From: RGIG8748 sp045532255
GTDB lineage: Bacteria; Bacillota; Clostridia; UMGS1810
DNA: 40,453 nucleotides
Assembly (NCBI GenBank): GCA_045532255.1
Contig: JAZSFO010000022.1
Span: forward strand, 1 to 40,453
Reading direction: 5' to 3'
Each line of letters begins with the position of its first letter. Position 1 is the first letter of the stretch. The notes under the pieces were generated by a model that saw only the letters and a list, made by a program, of their open reading frames with translations, had not been told where the DNA came from and did no database searches. The position numbers were made by a program, and so were the translations under genes. This document shows positions 1-7,427 of the stretch, one piece after another.

Positions 1-180
1 CCTCCGCATAAAACTCAACTAAATTTTATGTATTTAAGGTCGAAGAGTTTTAAGATAGTCAATTTTGTGGCAAGACAAATAAAATCTCGCAGGGAATACT
101 TTCGTATTTTCAAGAGATTTTATGCAGTATTGTCCAAAATTGCCATCTTAAAACCATGCGTGGTTCGGCTTCCGTGTGCT
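1..180 (+). mobile_element. Palindromic TA-flanked repeat, copy A (left part outside window)
   Basis: This is the right-hand part of a dispersed element. It holds one long imperfect arm: TTTTAAGAT near position 48 pairs with ATCTTAAAA near 145, and ATAAAATCTC with GAGATTTTAT. The arm is capped by a small hairpin GAATAC-TTTC-GTATTT. The right tip begins GTTCGG at 163, ends at 180 and is followed by TA (181-182). Aligned to copy D, position 1 lies 92 nt into the element, so full length would be about 272 nt, matching the other copies. The ribosome binding site of murD starts directly after the tip. The MITE interpretation is inference; the repeat relationship is seen in the sequence. Confidence 0.65.
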
Positions 181-195
181 TAAGGAGGATATATT

Positions 196-1599
196 ATGGT
201 AAATGCGAGTATAGAAGCATTCAGAAGGTCGCTTATCGGCAAGAGAGTGGCGGTGGTAGGTATCGGTGTGAGTAATCTGCCTGCACTTGAATTTCTTGAA
301 GAATGCGGATGTATCATAACCGCATGCGACGGTAAAAAGGAGGAAAATATTGACCCCGAGGTTCTTAAAAAGATAAAGAGCAGCTGTGATTTCTGCTATT
401 TCGGAGAGAATTATCTTGACCACCTTGACGGACATGATATTATCCTCAAATCGCCGGGCGTAAACCCTGCGCTTCCCCAGATAGTAAATGCAAGGAAAGC
501 GGGGATAGAGATTACAAGCGAAATGGAAATTTTTATGTCTCTTTGCCCCTGCAAAATGATAGGCGTAACGGGAAGTGACGGCAAGACCACCACAACAACC
601 CTTATATACGAAATTCTTAAGAGAGCAGGACACCGATGCCATGTGGGCGGAAACATCGGCAAGCCGCTTCTTTCCGAGATTGATAGTATTTATCCCAATG
701 ATATAGTGGTTCTTGAGCTTTCGAGCTTTCAGCTTATGAACATGAGGGTTAGTCCTGATGTTGCGGTAATAACCAACATAACCCCAAATCACTTGGATTA
801 CCACAGAGATATGTCTGAATATGTTGATGCCAAGGCATCAATATTCCGTCATATGAATTCAGACTGTAAGCTGATTATAAACAGAGACAATGCAATAACT
901 GCCTCATTTGAGAACAAAACGAGTGCCAAAGTGGAATTTTTCTCGCGTAAGTATTCATCGAGCGAGGCAACCATATCGGACGGCTTTTTGTGTTATAGGG
1001 GCAAAAAGATAACCCCTGTTTCCGATATTCGTATCAAGGGCTGGCACAATGCAGAAAACTACCTTGCGGCAATTGCGGCAACATCAGAGTTTGCAGACCC
1101 TGAGCATGTAGATGCGGTGGCAAGGAGCTTTGGCGGGGTTGAACACAGAATGGAATTTGTAAGAAAGCTCTGCGGTATAAGCTTTTATAACGATTCTATA
1201 GGCTCATCGCCCACAAGGACAATTGCAGGTCTTACCGCACATGACGGCGATATCGTGCTCATAGCAGGCGGTAAGGACAAAAACCTCAATTATGATGAGC
1301 TTGGAAGGCTCATAAGAGACAAGGTGAGGGTTCTTGTGCTCATAGGCGCTACTGCGGACAAGATAGAAGCATCGGTAAGAAAAGCATTCGGAAACAATCC
1401 CGTTTTGCCCATTGTCCGTCAGGATACCTATGAAAATGCCGTAAAGGGAGCATTTGCCCTTGCAAGAGGTATTAAGAAGGGTGACAACGATGTGTCTGTA
1501 ATACTGTCTCCTGCAAGCACAAGTTTTGATAGATTTAAGAATTTTGAGGAAAGAGGCAGAGTTTACAAATCCATAGTAAACTCTCTTACCGAGGAGTAG
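196..1599 (+). CDS. murD: UDP-N-acetylmuramoylalanine--D-glutamate ligase
   Basis: This cytoplasmic ligase adds D-glutamate to UDP-MurNAc-L-Ala with ATP in peptidoglycan precursor synthesis. The 467-residue product has the Mur ligase layout: an N-terminal Rossmann-like domain (VAVVGIGVSN, SPGV near residue 87), the ATP-binding loop GVTGSDGKTTTTT at about 123-135, the central motif NITPNHLDYH near 195-205, and the C-terminal HRMEFV and SPASTSFDRFKNFEERG motifs typical of MurD. The length is usual for the family. The start has a strong AAGGAGG 7 nt upstream. It is not in a mur/fts cluster here; two M42 peptidases follow after 5 nt. The gene begins immediately after repeat copy A, so the repeat lies in its 5' region. 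I saw no clear promoter between the two. Assignment is confident. Confidence 0.95.
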   Translation: MVNASIEAFRRSLIGKRVAVVGIGVSNLPALEFLEECGCIITACDGKKEENIDPEVLKKIKSSCDFCYFGENYLDHLDGHDIILKSPGVNPALPQIVNARKAGIEITSEMEIFMSLCPCKMIGVTGSDGKTTTTTLIYEILKRAGHRCHVGGNIGKPLLSEIDSIYPNDIVVLELSSFQLMNMRVSPDVAVITNITPNHLDYHRDMSEYVDAKASIFRHMNSDCKLIINRDNAITASFENKTSAKVEFFSRKYSSSEATISDGFLCYRGKKITPVSDIRIKGWHNAENYLAAIAATSEFADPEHVDAVARSFGGVEHRMEFVRKLCGISFYNDSIGSSPTRTIAGLTAHDGDIVLIAGGKDKNLNYDELGRLIRDKVRVLVLIGATADKIEASVRKAFGNNPVLPIVRQDTYENAVKGAFALARGIKKGDNDVSVILSPASTSFDRFKNFEERGRVYKSIVNSLTEE

Positions 1600-1604
1600 A
1601 AAAT

Positions 1605-2651
1605 ATGGATATTCGCAGTACTATACAAACCTTGTCATCGCTGAGAGCGGTGTCGGGATATGAATTCAGAATAGCCGAAGCTATCGGGGATATATTCTCT
1701 CTTTATTGCAAAACTGTAGAAAGAGACGCCCTTGGCACAGTTATAGGAATAATGCCCTCATCCCGAAGGGATGCCCCGAAAATAATGATAGAGGCGCATA
1801 TGGATGAAATCGGGATGATGATAACAGATATTGACGAAAAGGGATTTCTGTACTTTACCAATATCGGCGGAATAGACCCGAGGATACTTCCTGCAAAAGA
1901 GGTTATTGTTCACGGCAGACAAGATATAATGGGCATTATAGGTGCCAAGCCGCCCCATGTAACCACGGCGGAGCAGAGGAAAAAAACAATTCCCATAAAC
2001 GAGCTTTTTATCGATACGGGCTATAGCTATGAAAATATAAAAGAGCTTGTAAGCGTAGGCGATACGGTTACATTCGGACATAGCACCATGTTTCTTGGAG
2101 AGTCCCTGATAAGCACCAAAAGTCAGGACGACAGGACAGGCGTTGCTATACTTATTAACCTTATGCAGAGGCTAAAGGGCAGGGAGCTTCCGTTTGACAT
2201 ATATTTCTGTGCCTGCGTTCAGGAGGAGGTCGGAAGAAGGGGAGCGGCAGCCGCCGCAACACGGATTGACCCTGTATTTGCGGTTGCAATAGATGTGTGC
2301 CACGGCAAAACCCCCGATGCCTCGGTGGGAACCTTCAAGCTCGGAAGCGGAACTGTTATAAGCAAGGGTCCAAATATCCATCCCGTACTTCTTAAAAGAC
2401 TGCTTAAAATCATGGATGAGAACGAAATAAAATACAGCATTGATGTTGACGGAGACGATACAGGCACAGATGCATGGGCAATACAGACTGCAAGGGAGGG
2501 CATACCCACAGTGCTGTTTTCCCTTCCGCTCAGGTACATGCATACTATGGTGGAAACAGTCAGCGAGGATGATGTTACATCTACGGCAGATGCAATATAC
2601 AGCCTTATAGTAAATACGGATGATGCGGAGGATGCGGTATGCTTGAAATAG
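1605..2651 (+). CDS. M42 family metallopeptidase (first of tandem pair)
   Basis: This is a 348-residue cytoplasmic dinuclear-metal aminopeptidase of family M42 (glutamyl aminopeptidase / cellulase M group). These usually form dodecameric tetrahedral shells that trim peptides. Likely metal ligands and catalytic residues are visible in order: H and D in EAHMDEIG, D in QDDRTG, the E pair in QEEVGRRGA, D in AIDVCHG, and H in RYMHTMVE near the C-terminus. It starts 5 nt after the murD stop with GAGGAG just upstream, so it is probably cotranscribed. It overlaps the next M42 gene by 13 nt. Two adjacent M42 genes suggest either a hetero-oligomer or two specificities; the exact substrate cannot be read from the sequence. 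Confidence 0.9.
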   Translation: MDIRSTIQTLSSLRAVSGYEFRIAEAIGDIFSLYCKTVERDALGTVIGIMPSSRRDAPKIMIEAHMDEIGMMITDIDEKGFLYFTNIGGIDPRILPAKEVIVHGRQDIMGIIGAKPPHVTTAEQRKKTIPINELFIDTGYSYENIKELVSVGDTVTFGHSTMFLGESLISTKSQDDRTGVAILINLMQRLKGRELPFDIYFCACVQEEVGRRGAAAAATRIDPVFAVAIDVCHGKTPDASVGTFKLGSGTVISKGPNIHPVLLKRLLKIMDENEIKYSIDVDGDDTGTDAWAIQTAREGIPTVLFSLPLRYMHTMVETVSEDDVTSTADAIYSLIVNTDDAEDAVCLK

Positions 2652-3658
2652 AAAAACTGACTAATATAAACGGAGTATCAGGCAACGAGGACAAGGTAAG
2701 AGAGACGATTCTTTCTATGATTTCAGACTATGCGGACAGCATAACCGTAGACAGCATGGGAAGTATCATAGCACTAAAAAAAGGCAGAAATCCAAACGGC
2801 AAAAAAATTATACTCAGCGCACATATGGATGAGGTCGGACTTATAATATCCGACATTACTGATGACGGATACTTAAAATTCAAAACTGTCGGAGGAATTG
2901 ACGACAGAATTCTGCTTTGCCAGAGAGTTCTTATAGGCGAAAATGAGGTTTGCGGGGTAACCGGTATCAAGGCGGTACACCTGCAGAGCAAGGACGAAAG
3001 AAAAAATGTAGTCAAGTCAAAGAACATGTATATAGATATAGGAGCATCATCCTTGGAAGAGGCAGAAAAGCTGGTTTCAAAGGGCGATTATGTCGCTTTT
3101 GATTCGTTATATACAGAGCTTGGAGACGGCAGAATAAAGGCAAAGGCTCTCGATGACAGGGTAGGCTGTGCAATACTGTGTGAGCTTATTAAGGAGGAGG
3201 CCCAGAACGATATTTATTTCTGCTTCTGTGTACAGGAGGAGACGGGTCTTAGGGGTGCTTCGGTTATTGCACGCCGTATAGATGCCGATGTTGCAATCAT
3301 ATTTGAGAGCACAACCGCATCCGACACCGCGCAGAGCAAGGAGCATATGTATTCTACAACTCTCGGCATGGGTCCTGCAATATCTGTAATGGACAGAGGC
3401 TCATATTCTCATACGGAGCTTAATAAGTTTATTATTGATACAGCAAAAAAAGGCAATATAAAGTATCAGCTCAAAAAGTCATCCATGGGAGGCAATGATG
3501 CAAGAGCTTATCAGGCAAATTCGTCTCAGTGCATGACAGCAGTTATATCGCTTCCCACAAGATACATTCATTCCCCAGTAAGCTGTGCCGATAGGGAGGA
3601 TATAGAAAATATGTATCTCTTGTCAAAAGAGATTACAAAAAATATTCATAATTTTTGA
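2639..3658 (+). CDS. M42 family metallopeptidase (second of tandem pair)
   Basis: This is a 339-residue M42 aminopeptidase, a paralogue of the upstream gene and overlapping it by 13 nt, with GGAGG at 2627-2631 ahead of the ATG. The family residues are present: SAHMDEVG, LDDRVG, QEETGLRGA, IFEST, and RYIHSPVS at the C-terminus. Tight overlap suggests translational coupling and near-equal expression of the two subunits, in line with a mixed shell, which is inference. The gene ends with TGA, one of several normal uses of TGA as stop in this window. Substrate specificity is unknown. Confidence 0.9.
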   Translation: MLEIEKLTNINGVSGNEDKVRETILSMISDYADSITVDSMGSIIALKKGRNPNGKKIILSAHMDEVGLIISDITDDGYLKFKTVGGIDDRILLCQRVLIGENEVCGVTGIKAVHLQSKDERKNVVKSKNMYIDIGASSLEEAEKLVSKGDYVAFDSLYTELGDGRIKAKALDDRVGCAILCELIKEEAQNDIYFCFCVQEETGLRGASVIARRIDADVAIIFESTTASDTAQSKEHMYSTTLGMGPAISVMDRGSYSHTELNKFIIDTAKKGNIKYQLKKSSMGGNDARAYQANSSQCMTAVISLPTRYIHSPVSCADREDIENMYLLSKEITKNIHNF

Positions 3659-3665
3659 TGCTGAC

Positions 3666-3694
3666 TTGTATAACTATTTGTATTAAAATATAAG
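3666..3694 (+). promoter_or_regulatory. Predicted sigma-A promoter of fucI
   Basis: The -35 box is TTGTAT (3666-3671) and the -10 box TATAAG (3689-3694), separated by 17 nt, upstream of a GGAGG (3710-3714) and the ATG at 3723. Its position just after the M42 stop makes fucI an independent transcription unit. Confidence 0.55.
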
Positions 3695-3770
3695 TGAGTA
3701 ATAAGTATTGGAGGTAAAAATTATGTTTCCTAAAATTGGTATAAGACCTACAATTGACGGCAGAAGAGGC

Positions 3771-3782
3771 CCCTTAAGGTAA
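3771..3782 (+). other. Frameshift site in fucI
   Basis: The zero-frame codons are CCC TTA AGG TAA. The conserved protein resumes as GTA AGA GAA from 3779, in the -1 frame. Relatives have one residue between GRRG/GRQG and VRES, whereas here 8 nt lie there (a net +5 nt). The site contains the palindrome CCTTAAGG and lacks a classical X XXY YYZ slippery heptamer, so a small insertion or sequence error is more likely than programmed frameshifting. Confidence 0.7.
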
Positions 3783-4348
3783 GAGAATCCCTTGAGGATC
3801 AGACCATGAATATGGCAAAGGCTGCCAAGAAATTATTTGAAGACAATTTAAGATACTCCAACGGCGAGCCTGTACAGGTTGTAATCGCTGACACAACAAT
3901 CGGACGCGTGACAGAAGCTGCTGCATGTGCAGAGAAGTTTAAGAGAGAGGGTGTTGAGAGTACACTCACAGTTACACCCTGCTGGTGCTACGGCTCCGAA
4001 ACAATGGATATGGACAAGAATACAATCAAGGCAGCATGGGGCTTTAATGGTACAGAGAGACCCGGTGCAGTATATCTTGCAGGACATGCACAGAAGGGAC
4101 TTCCCGCATTTGGCATATACGGACATGATGTTCAGGATATGACGGATACATCAATCCCTGCTGATGTAGAAGAAAAGCTTCTTAGATTCGGCCGTGCCGT
4201 AGTTGCAGCCGCATCAATGAGAGGCAAATCCTATCTTCAGATAGGCTCTATCTGCATGGGTATAGCAGGCTCTATTATAGATACAGCTTTCATCGAGGAT
4301 TACTTCGGCATGAGAGTTGAGTCTGTTGACGAGGTAGAGGTTATAAGA

Positions 4349-4351
4349 TGA
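4349..4351 (+). other. In-frame TGA in fucI
   Basis: The context is ATA AGA TGA ATG. Reading continues in the same frame with a fully conserved FucI sequence (GIYDEAEYQKALKW). Relatives have Arg at this codon, so AGA or CGA to TGA by one substitution is the simplest origin. The AGA-TGA-A context is shared with the TGA in rpsB. Confidence 0.8.
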
Positions 4352-5436
4352 ATGTCCGAGGGCATATATGATGAGGCAGAATATCAGAAGGCCCTCAAGT
4401 GGGCAAAGGCTAACTGCAAGATGGGCTTTGACAAGAACCCTGAGGATATGCAGCTTTCCGATGCAGAAAAGGAAAAACAATTTGAATTTGTAGTAAAGAT
4501 GGCTTGCATCATAAAGGACCTTATGAACGGCAACAGCAATCTTCCTAAGGGCTGTGAGGAGGAAATGGTTGGACACAATGCCATTGCCGCAGGCTTCCAG
4601 GGACAGAGACAGTGGACAGACTTCTATCCCAACTGCGACTTCCCCGAAGCTATGCTCAATACCTCATTTGACTGGAACGGTGCAAGAGAACCTATGATTC
4701 TTGCAACAGAGAACGATGTTCTCAATGCTTTCGGTATGCTCTTTGGCAAGCTCCTTACAAACAGAGCACAGATGTTTGCTGATGTAAGAACATACTGGAG
4801 CGGCGATGCTGTTAAGAGAGCTACAGGCTACGAAATAGAAGGCAAGGCTAAGGAAGCAGACGGCAACGGTATAATGAAGCCCTGGTACGAGGTAACTCAG
4901 GAGGATCAGGATGCTATAATGGCATCAACCACATGGAACATGGCTGACCTCGGATATTTCAGAGGCGGTGGCTTCTCATCAAGATTTCTTACCAAGGCAG
5001 AGATGCCTGCAACAATGATAAGACTCAATCTTGTTAAGGGTCTCGGTCCTGTACTCCAGATAGCAGAGGGCTGGACAATTGACCTTCCCGATGAGGTTTC
5101 CGACAAGATTTGGGCACGTACAGACTATACATGGCCTTGCACATGGTTTGCACCCAGATGCACAGGCGAGGGCGCATTCAAGACTTCATATGATGTTATG
5201 AACAACTGGGGAGCTAATCACGGAGCTATCAGCTACGGACATATCGGTGCAGCCTTAATTACTCTTTGCTCAATCCTTAGAATACCTGTTTGTATGCACA
5301 ATATACCTGAAGATAAGATTTTCAGACCCAGTGCATGGAACGCATTCGGTATGGATAAGGAAAGTGCAGATTACAGACCTTGCCCGACATACGGACCGCT
5401 TTTCAGATAATACTTAATATCATATAAAAATAGGAT

Positions 5437-5463
5437 GGTAAAAAGTCATTTCGACTTTTTACC
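5437..5463 (+). terminator. Hairpin after fucI
   Basis: A perfect 11-bp stem, GGTAAAAAGTC with GACTTTTTACC, closes a 5-nt loop. It lies 27 nt after the fucI stop and before the convergent ATPase gene. The T-tract after it is weak, so it may act in both directions or with a factor. Confidence 0.6.
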
Positions 5464-5521
5464 AGCCTTGTTATTTCAAATTAATCTCATCAAGAGATAT
5501 TTTTTCTACACCATTTTCTAA

Positions 5522-6916
5522 TTAACAATCGTTTGATTCCGGCATAATCTCCTGAATATTATGTTTTGAAAAATTTTCAGCACATCTCTCCCTCATAAAT
5601 CTTTTTAACAGAAACGCCATATAATATGGAAATGTGTAAAATTTACCATTATATCCAATGTTTTTATTGGCAAATTTAATACCATACTTAATATCTGTAT
5701 ATTTTTCTTTATCAATCAAATTATTTAGCGAAACAGTTGCTCCGTCTGTTGCTTTTACCTCCACAGGCACAAGTGAATCTGCATCTCTCACAAAGAAATC
5801 CATTTCGAGCGTTCCCTTTTCATTTCGGTAAAAATATAAATCATATCCTTGCTTTTTTAACATTTCTCCAACTACATTTTCATATATTGCCCCTTTGTAT
5901 GTGTTAAAGTTTTTATTTGCACGTAAATCTTCCTGTGCCTCTTCATCAAGAGAACCAACCAAAAGTCCCGTATCTCCAAAATACAGTTTAAAATTATCAG
6001 GGTTGTCATTTCCTTTAAGCGGAAGTTCCGGAGTTTCCAGACAATAACATGCATTTACTATTCCGGCTGAAATCAACCATTCAACCGTTCCCACATACTC
6101 TCTGTTTCTTGCTCCGTGCTCAATTTTTGAAATTTGAAATTTCTTATTTTCCTTTCCAAGAAATGTTGGTATTTTTCTATAAACATTTAGGATTTTCCCT
6201 TTGTCTAATCCTTTTGCGTACTTAGTGATATCCTCTTCATAGTCAAGCAAAATTTGCTTTTGCATCTTTAAGGTTCCACTGTAATTTTTATTTACAACAA
6301 AGGACTTTACAATCGCTGGCATTCCACCCAAAACCATATATTCACGAAAATTTTCAAGCATAATTTCATATTCAACTGTTGATAAAGGAGTAATTGTAAC
6401 CATTTTGTTATACATTTCTTCAATTTGTTGCTCGTGGTATCCCTTTGCCCAAAGAAATTCTTCAAAATCCATCGAATACATTTCGTAATCTTCCTTAAAT
6501 CCCACACTATTCGATTCAATTTCTTCATAGCTTATTCCCATAAGCGAACCTGAACATATAACATCATATCGTCCGTCTAATTTAAATGACTTTAAACTTG
6601 TTGCACAGTTTGGACATGCCTGCAGTTCATCAAAAAACAAAAGCGTTTGCCCAGGTATAAACTCAAAGTCAGGATTTAACAGCGATATATTTCTTAAAAT
6701 TGTATCCACTTCAAATCCATCGTCAAATATTTTTTGATATTTTTTTTGCAGCACAAAATTAATTTCCACAACACTTTTATAATTTTTCTCTGCAAATTTT
6801 TCTATAGACACAGTTTTGCCAATCTGTCTGGCACCTTTAATAATCAATGGCATGCGCTCTGAATTTTGTTTCCATGTATTCAGATAATCATCTATTTTTC
6901 TCTTTAAAAGATCCAT
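5522..6916 (-). CDS. AAA+ ATPase with DUF4143 C-terminal domain
   Basis: This 464-residue protein belongs to the widespread family of ATPases with an N-terminal P-loop domain and a C-terminal DUF4143 nuclease-like domain, whose cellular role is mostly unknown. The P-loop is GARQIGKT (28-35), the Walker B region LLFFDELQ (92-99), and a sensor-like CSGSLMG follows. The C-terminal part contains LEMDFFV and VPVEVKA, resembling a PD-(D/E)XK core. The start has GGAGG upstream and an own promoter at 6936-6964. The gene is visibly richer in A and T and uses more AAA/AAT/TTT codons than its neighbours, and it stands alone between fucI and the HMA operon. Recent horizontal acquisition is therefore likely. 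No partner gene suggests a defence or toxin function. Confidence 0.85.
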   Translation of the reverse strand: MDLLKRKIDDYLNTWKQNSERMPLIIKGARQIGKTVSIEKFAEKNYKSVVEINFVLQKKYQKIFDDGFEVDTILRNISLLNPDFEFIPGQTLLFFDELQACPNCATSLKSFKLDGRYDVICSGSLMGISYEEIESNSVGFKEDYEMYSMDFEEFLWAKGYHEQQIEEMYNKMVTITPLSTVEYEIMLENFREYMVLGGMPAIVKSFVVNKNYSGTLKMQKQILLDYEEDITKYAKGLDKGKILNVYRKIPTFLGKENKKFQISKIEHGARNREYVGTVEWLISAGIVNACYCLETPELPLKGNDNPDNFKLYFGDTGLLVGSLDEEAQEDLRANKNFNTYKGAIYENVVGEMLKKQGYDLYFYRNEKGTLEMDFFVRDADSLVPVEVKATDGATVSLNNLIDKEKYTDIKYGIKFANKNIGYNGKFYTFPYYMAFLLKRFMRERCAENFSKHNIQEIMPESNDC

Positions 6917-6935
6917 TTAAGACACCTCCAAAAAT

Positions 6936-6964
6936 ACCATATCACAAAATTCCTGCAATGTCAA
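6936..6964 (-). promoter_or_regulatory. Predicted sigma-A promoter of the AAA+ ATPase gene
   Basis: On the minus strand a consensus -35 TTGACA (6964-6959) and a -10 TATGGT (6941-6936) are separated by 17 nt. They lie just upstream of the GGAGGTG ribosome binding site of the ATPase gene. Confidence 0.6.
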
Positions 6965-7055
6965 TCTGAAAAATCACATTTTTCCGCCCAATATATAGTT
7001 ATAGTTTCACAAAATTTCGTTCTTTGTCTTGTTTTGTTTTTACATATCCTTAATT

Positions 7056-7412
7056 TTACTGTGCAATACCTTCAAACTTATATCCAAGCTCTGTTATGAT
7101 TTTCTCAACCTCTACCGCATCCGTAAGCTCATCGCTTGTTATTGTTACTGTCTTTTCGTCAAGGTTTACATTTACCTCACCAAGTGATGAGAGTGCCTGT
7201 GTGACCCTTGAGGCACATTTTTCGCACATCATACCGTCAACCTTTGCGGTAAGAATGAATTTTGAATTTTCTTCGCTTGGTTTTTTTGCTTCCTCGTCGG
7301 CTTTTCTTGCCGCCTCGTAAGACTCTTTTCTTGCTTTGATATAGAAATAAGCCGTAATTGCAATGAGAATTACAAGTATTATTATTTCTATAATCCGTCC
7401 AAGTGAATTCAT
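7056..7412 (-). CDS. Membrane-anchored HMA-domain metal-binding protein
   Basis: This 118-residue protein has one N-terminal membrane segment (about residues 6-26, IIEIIILVILIAITAYF), a charged linker rich in A, K and E (27-50), and a C-terminal heavy-metal-associated domain. The metal site is MMCEKC in VDGMMCEKCASRV, the usual MxCxxC loop binding Cu(I) or other soft metals. The predicted topology places the HMA domain next to the membrane, most likely on the cytoplasmic side. It is the last gene of a leftward operon, 15 nt after the ABC exporter gene and behind GGAGG. Free-standing HMA domains normally act as metallochaperones. Anchoring in the membrane beside an ABC exporter hints at metal delivery or sensing there, which is inference. 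Confidence 0.85.
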   Translation of the reverse strand: MNSLGRIIEIIILVILIAITAYFYIKARKESYEAARKADEEAKKPSEENSKFILTAKVDGMMCEKCASRVTQALSSLGEVNVNLDEKTVTITSDELTDAVEVEKIITELGYKFEGIAQ

Positions 7413-7427
7413 AGATTTCTCCTCCTT

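Larger units (their letters stand above)
3723..5410 (+). pseudogene. fucI: L-fucose isomerase, disrupted by frameshift and in-frame TGA
   Basis: L-fucose isomerase interconverts L-fucose and L-fuculose (also D-arabinose/D-ribulose) with Mn2+. The N-terminus MFPKIGIRPTIDGRRG starts at 3723 behind GGAGG. The frame closes at TAA 3780-3782, and the conserved VRESLEDQTMNMAK continues in the -1 frame from 3779. That frame meets TGA at 4349-4351, where relatives I recall have Arg (IIRRM), and continues to 5410. Putative metal ligands are intact: E in ATENDVLNAF, D in FADVRTYW, H in CMHNIPED. About 20-25 residues that relatives carry after TGxExxG (a segment with HLINSG) are missing. Codon use remains that of a highly expressed gene, so decay is recent, or expression uses recoding, or the sequence has errors. 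No other fucose gene is nearby. Confidence 0.8.

Noticed and set aside
3771..3782. Programmed -1 frameshift in fucI
   Set aside because: No X XXY YYZ slippery heptamer, internal Shine-Dalgarno or downstream pseudoknot is evident, and a net +5-nt difference from relatives explains the shift better.
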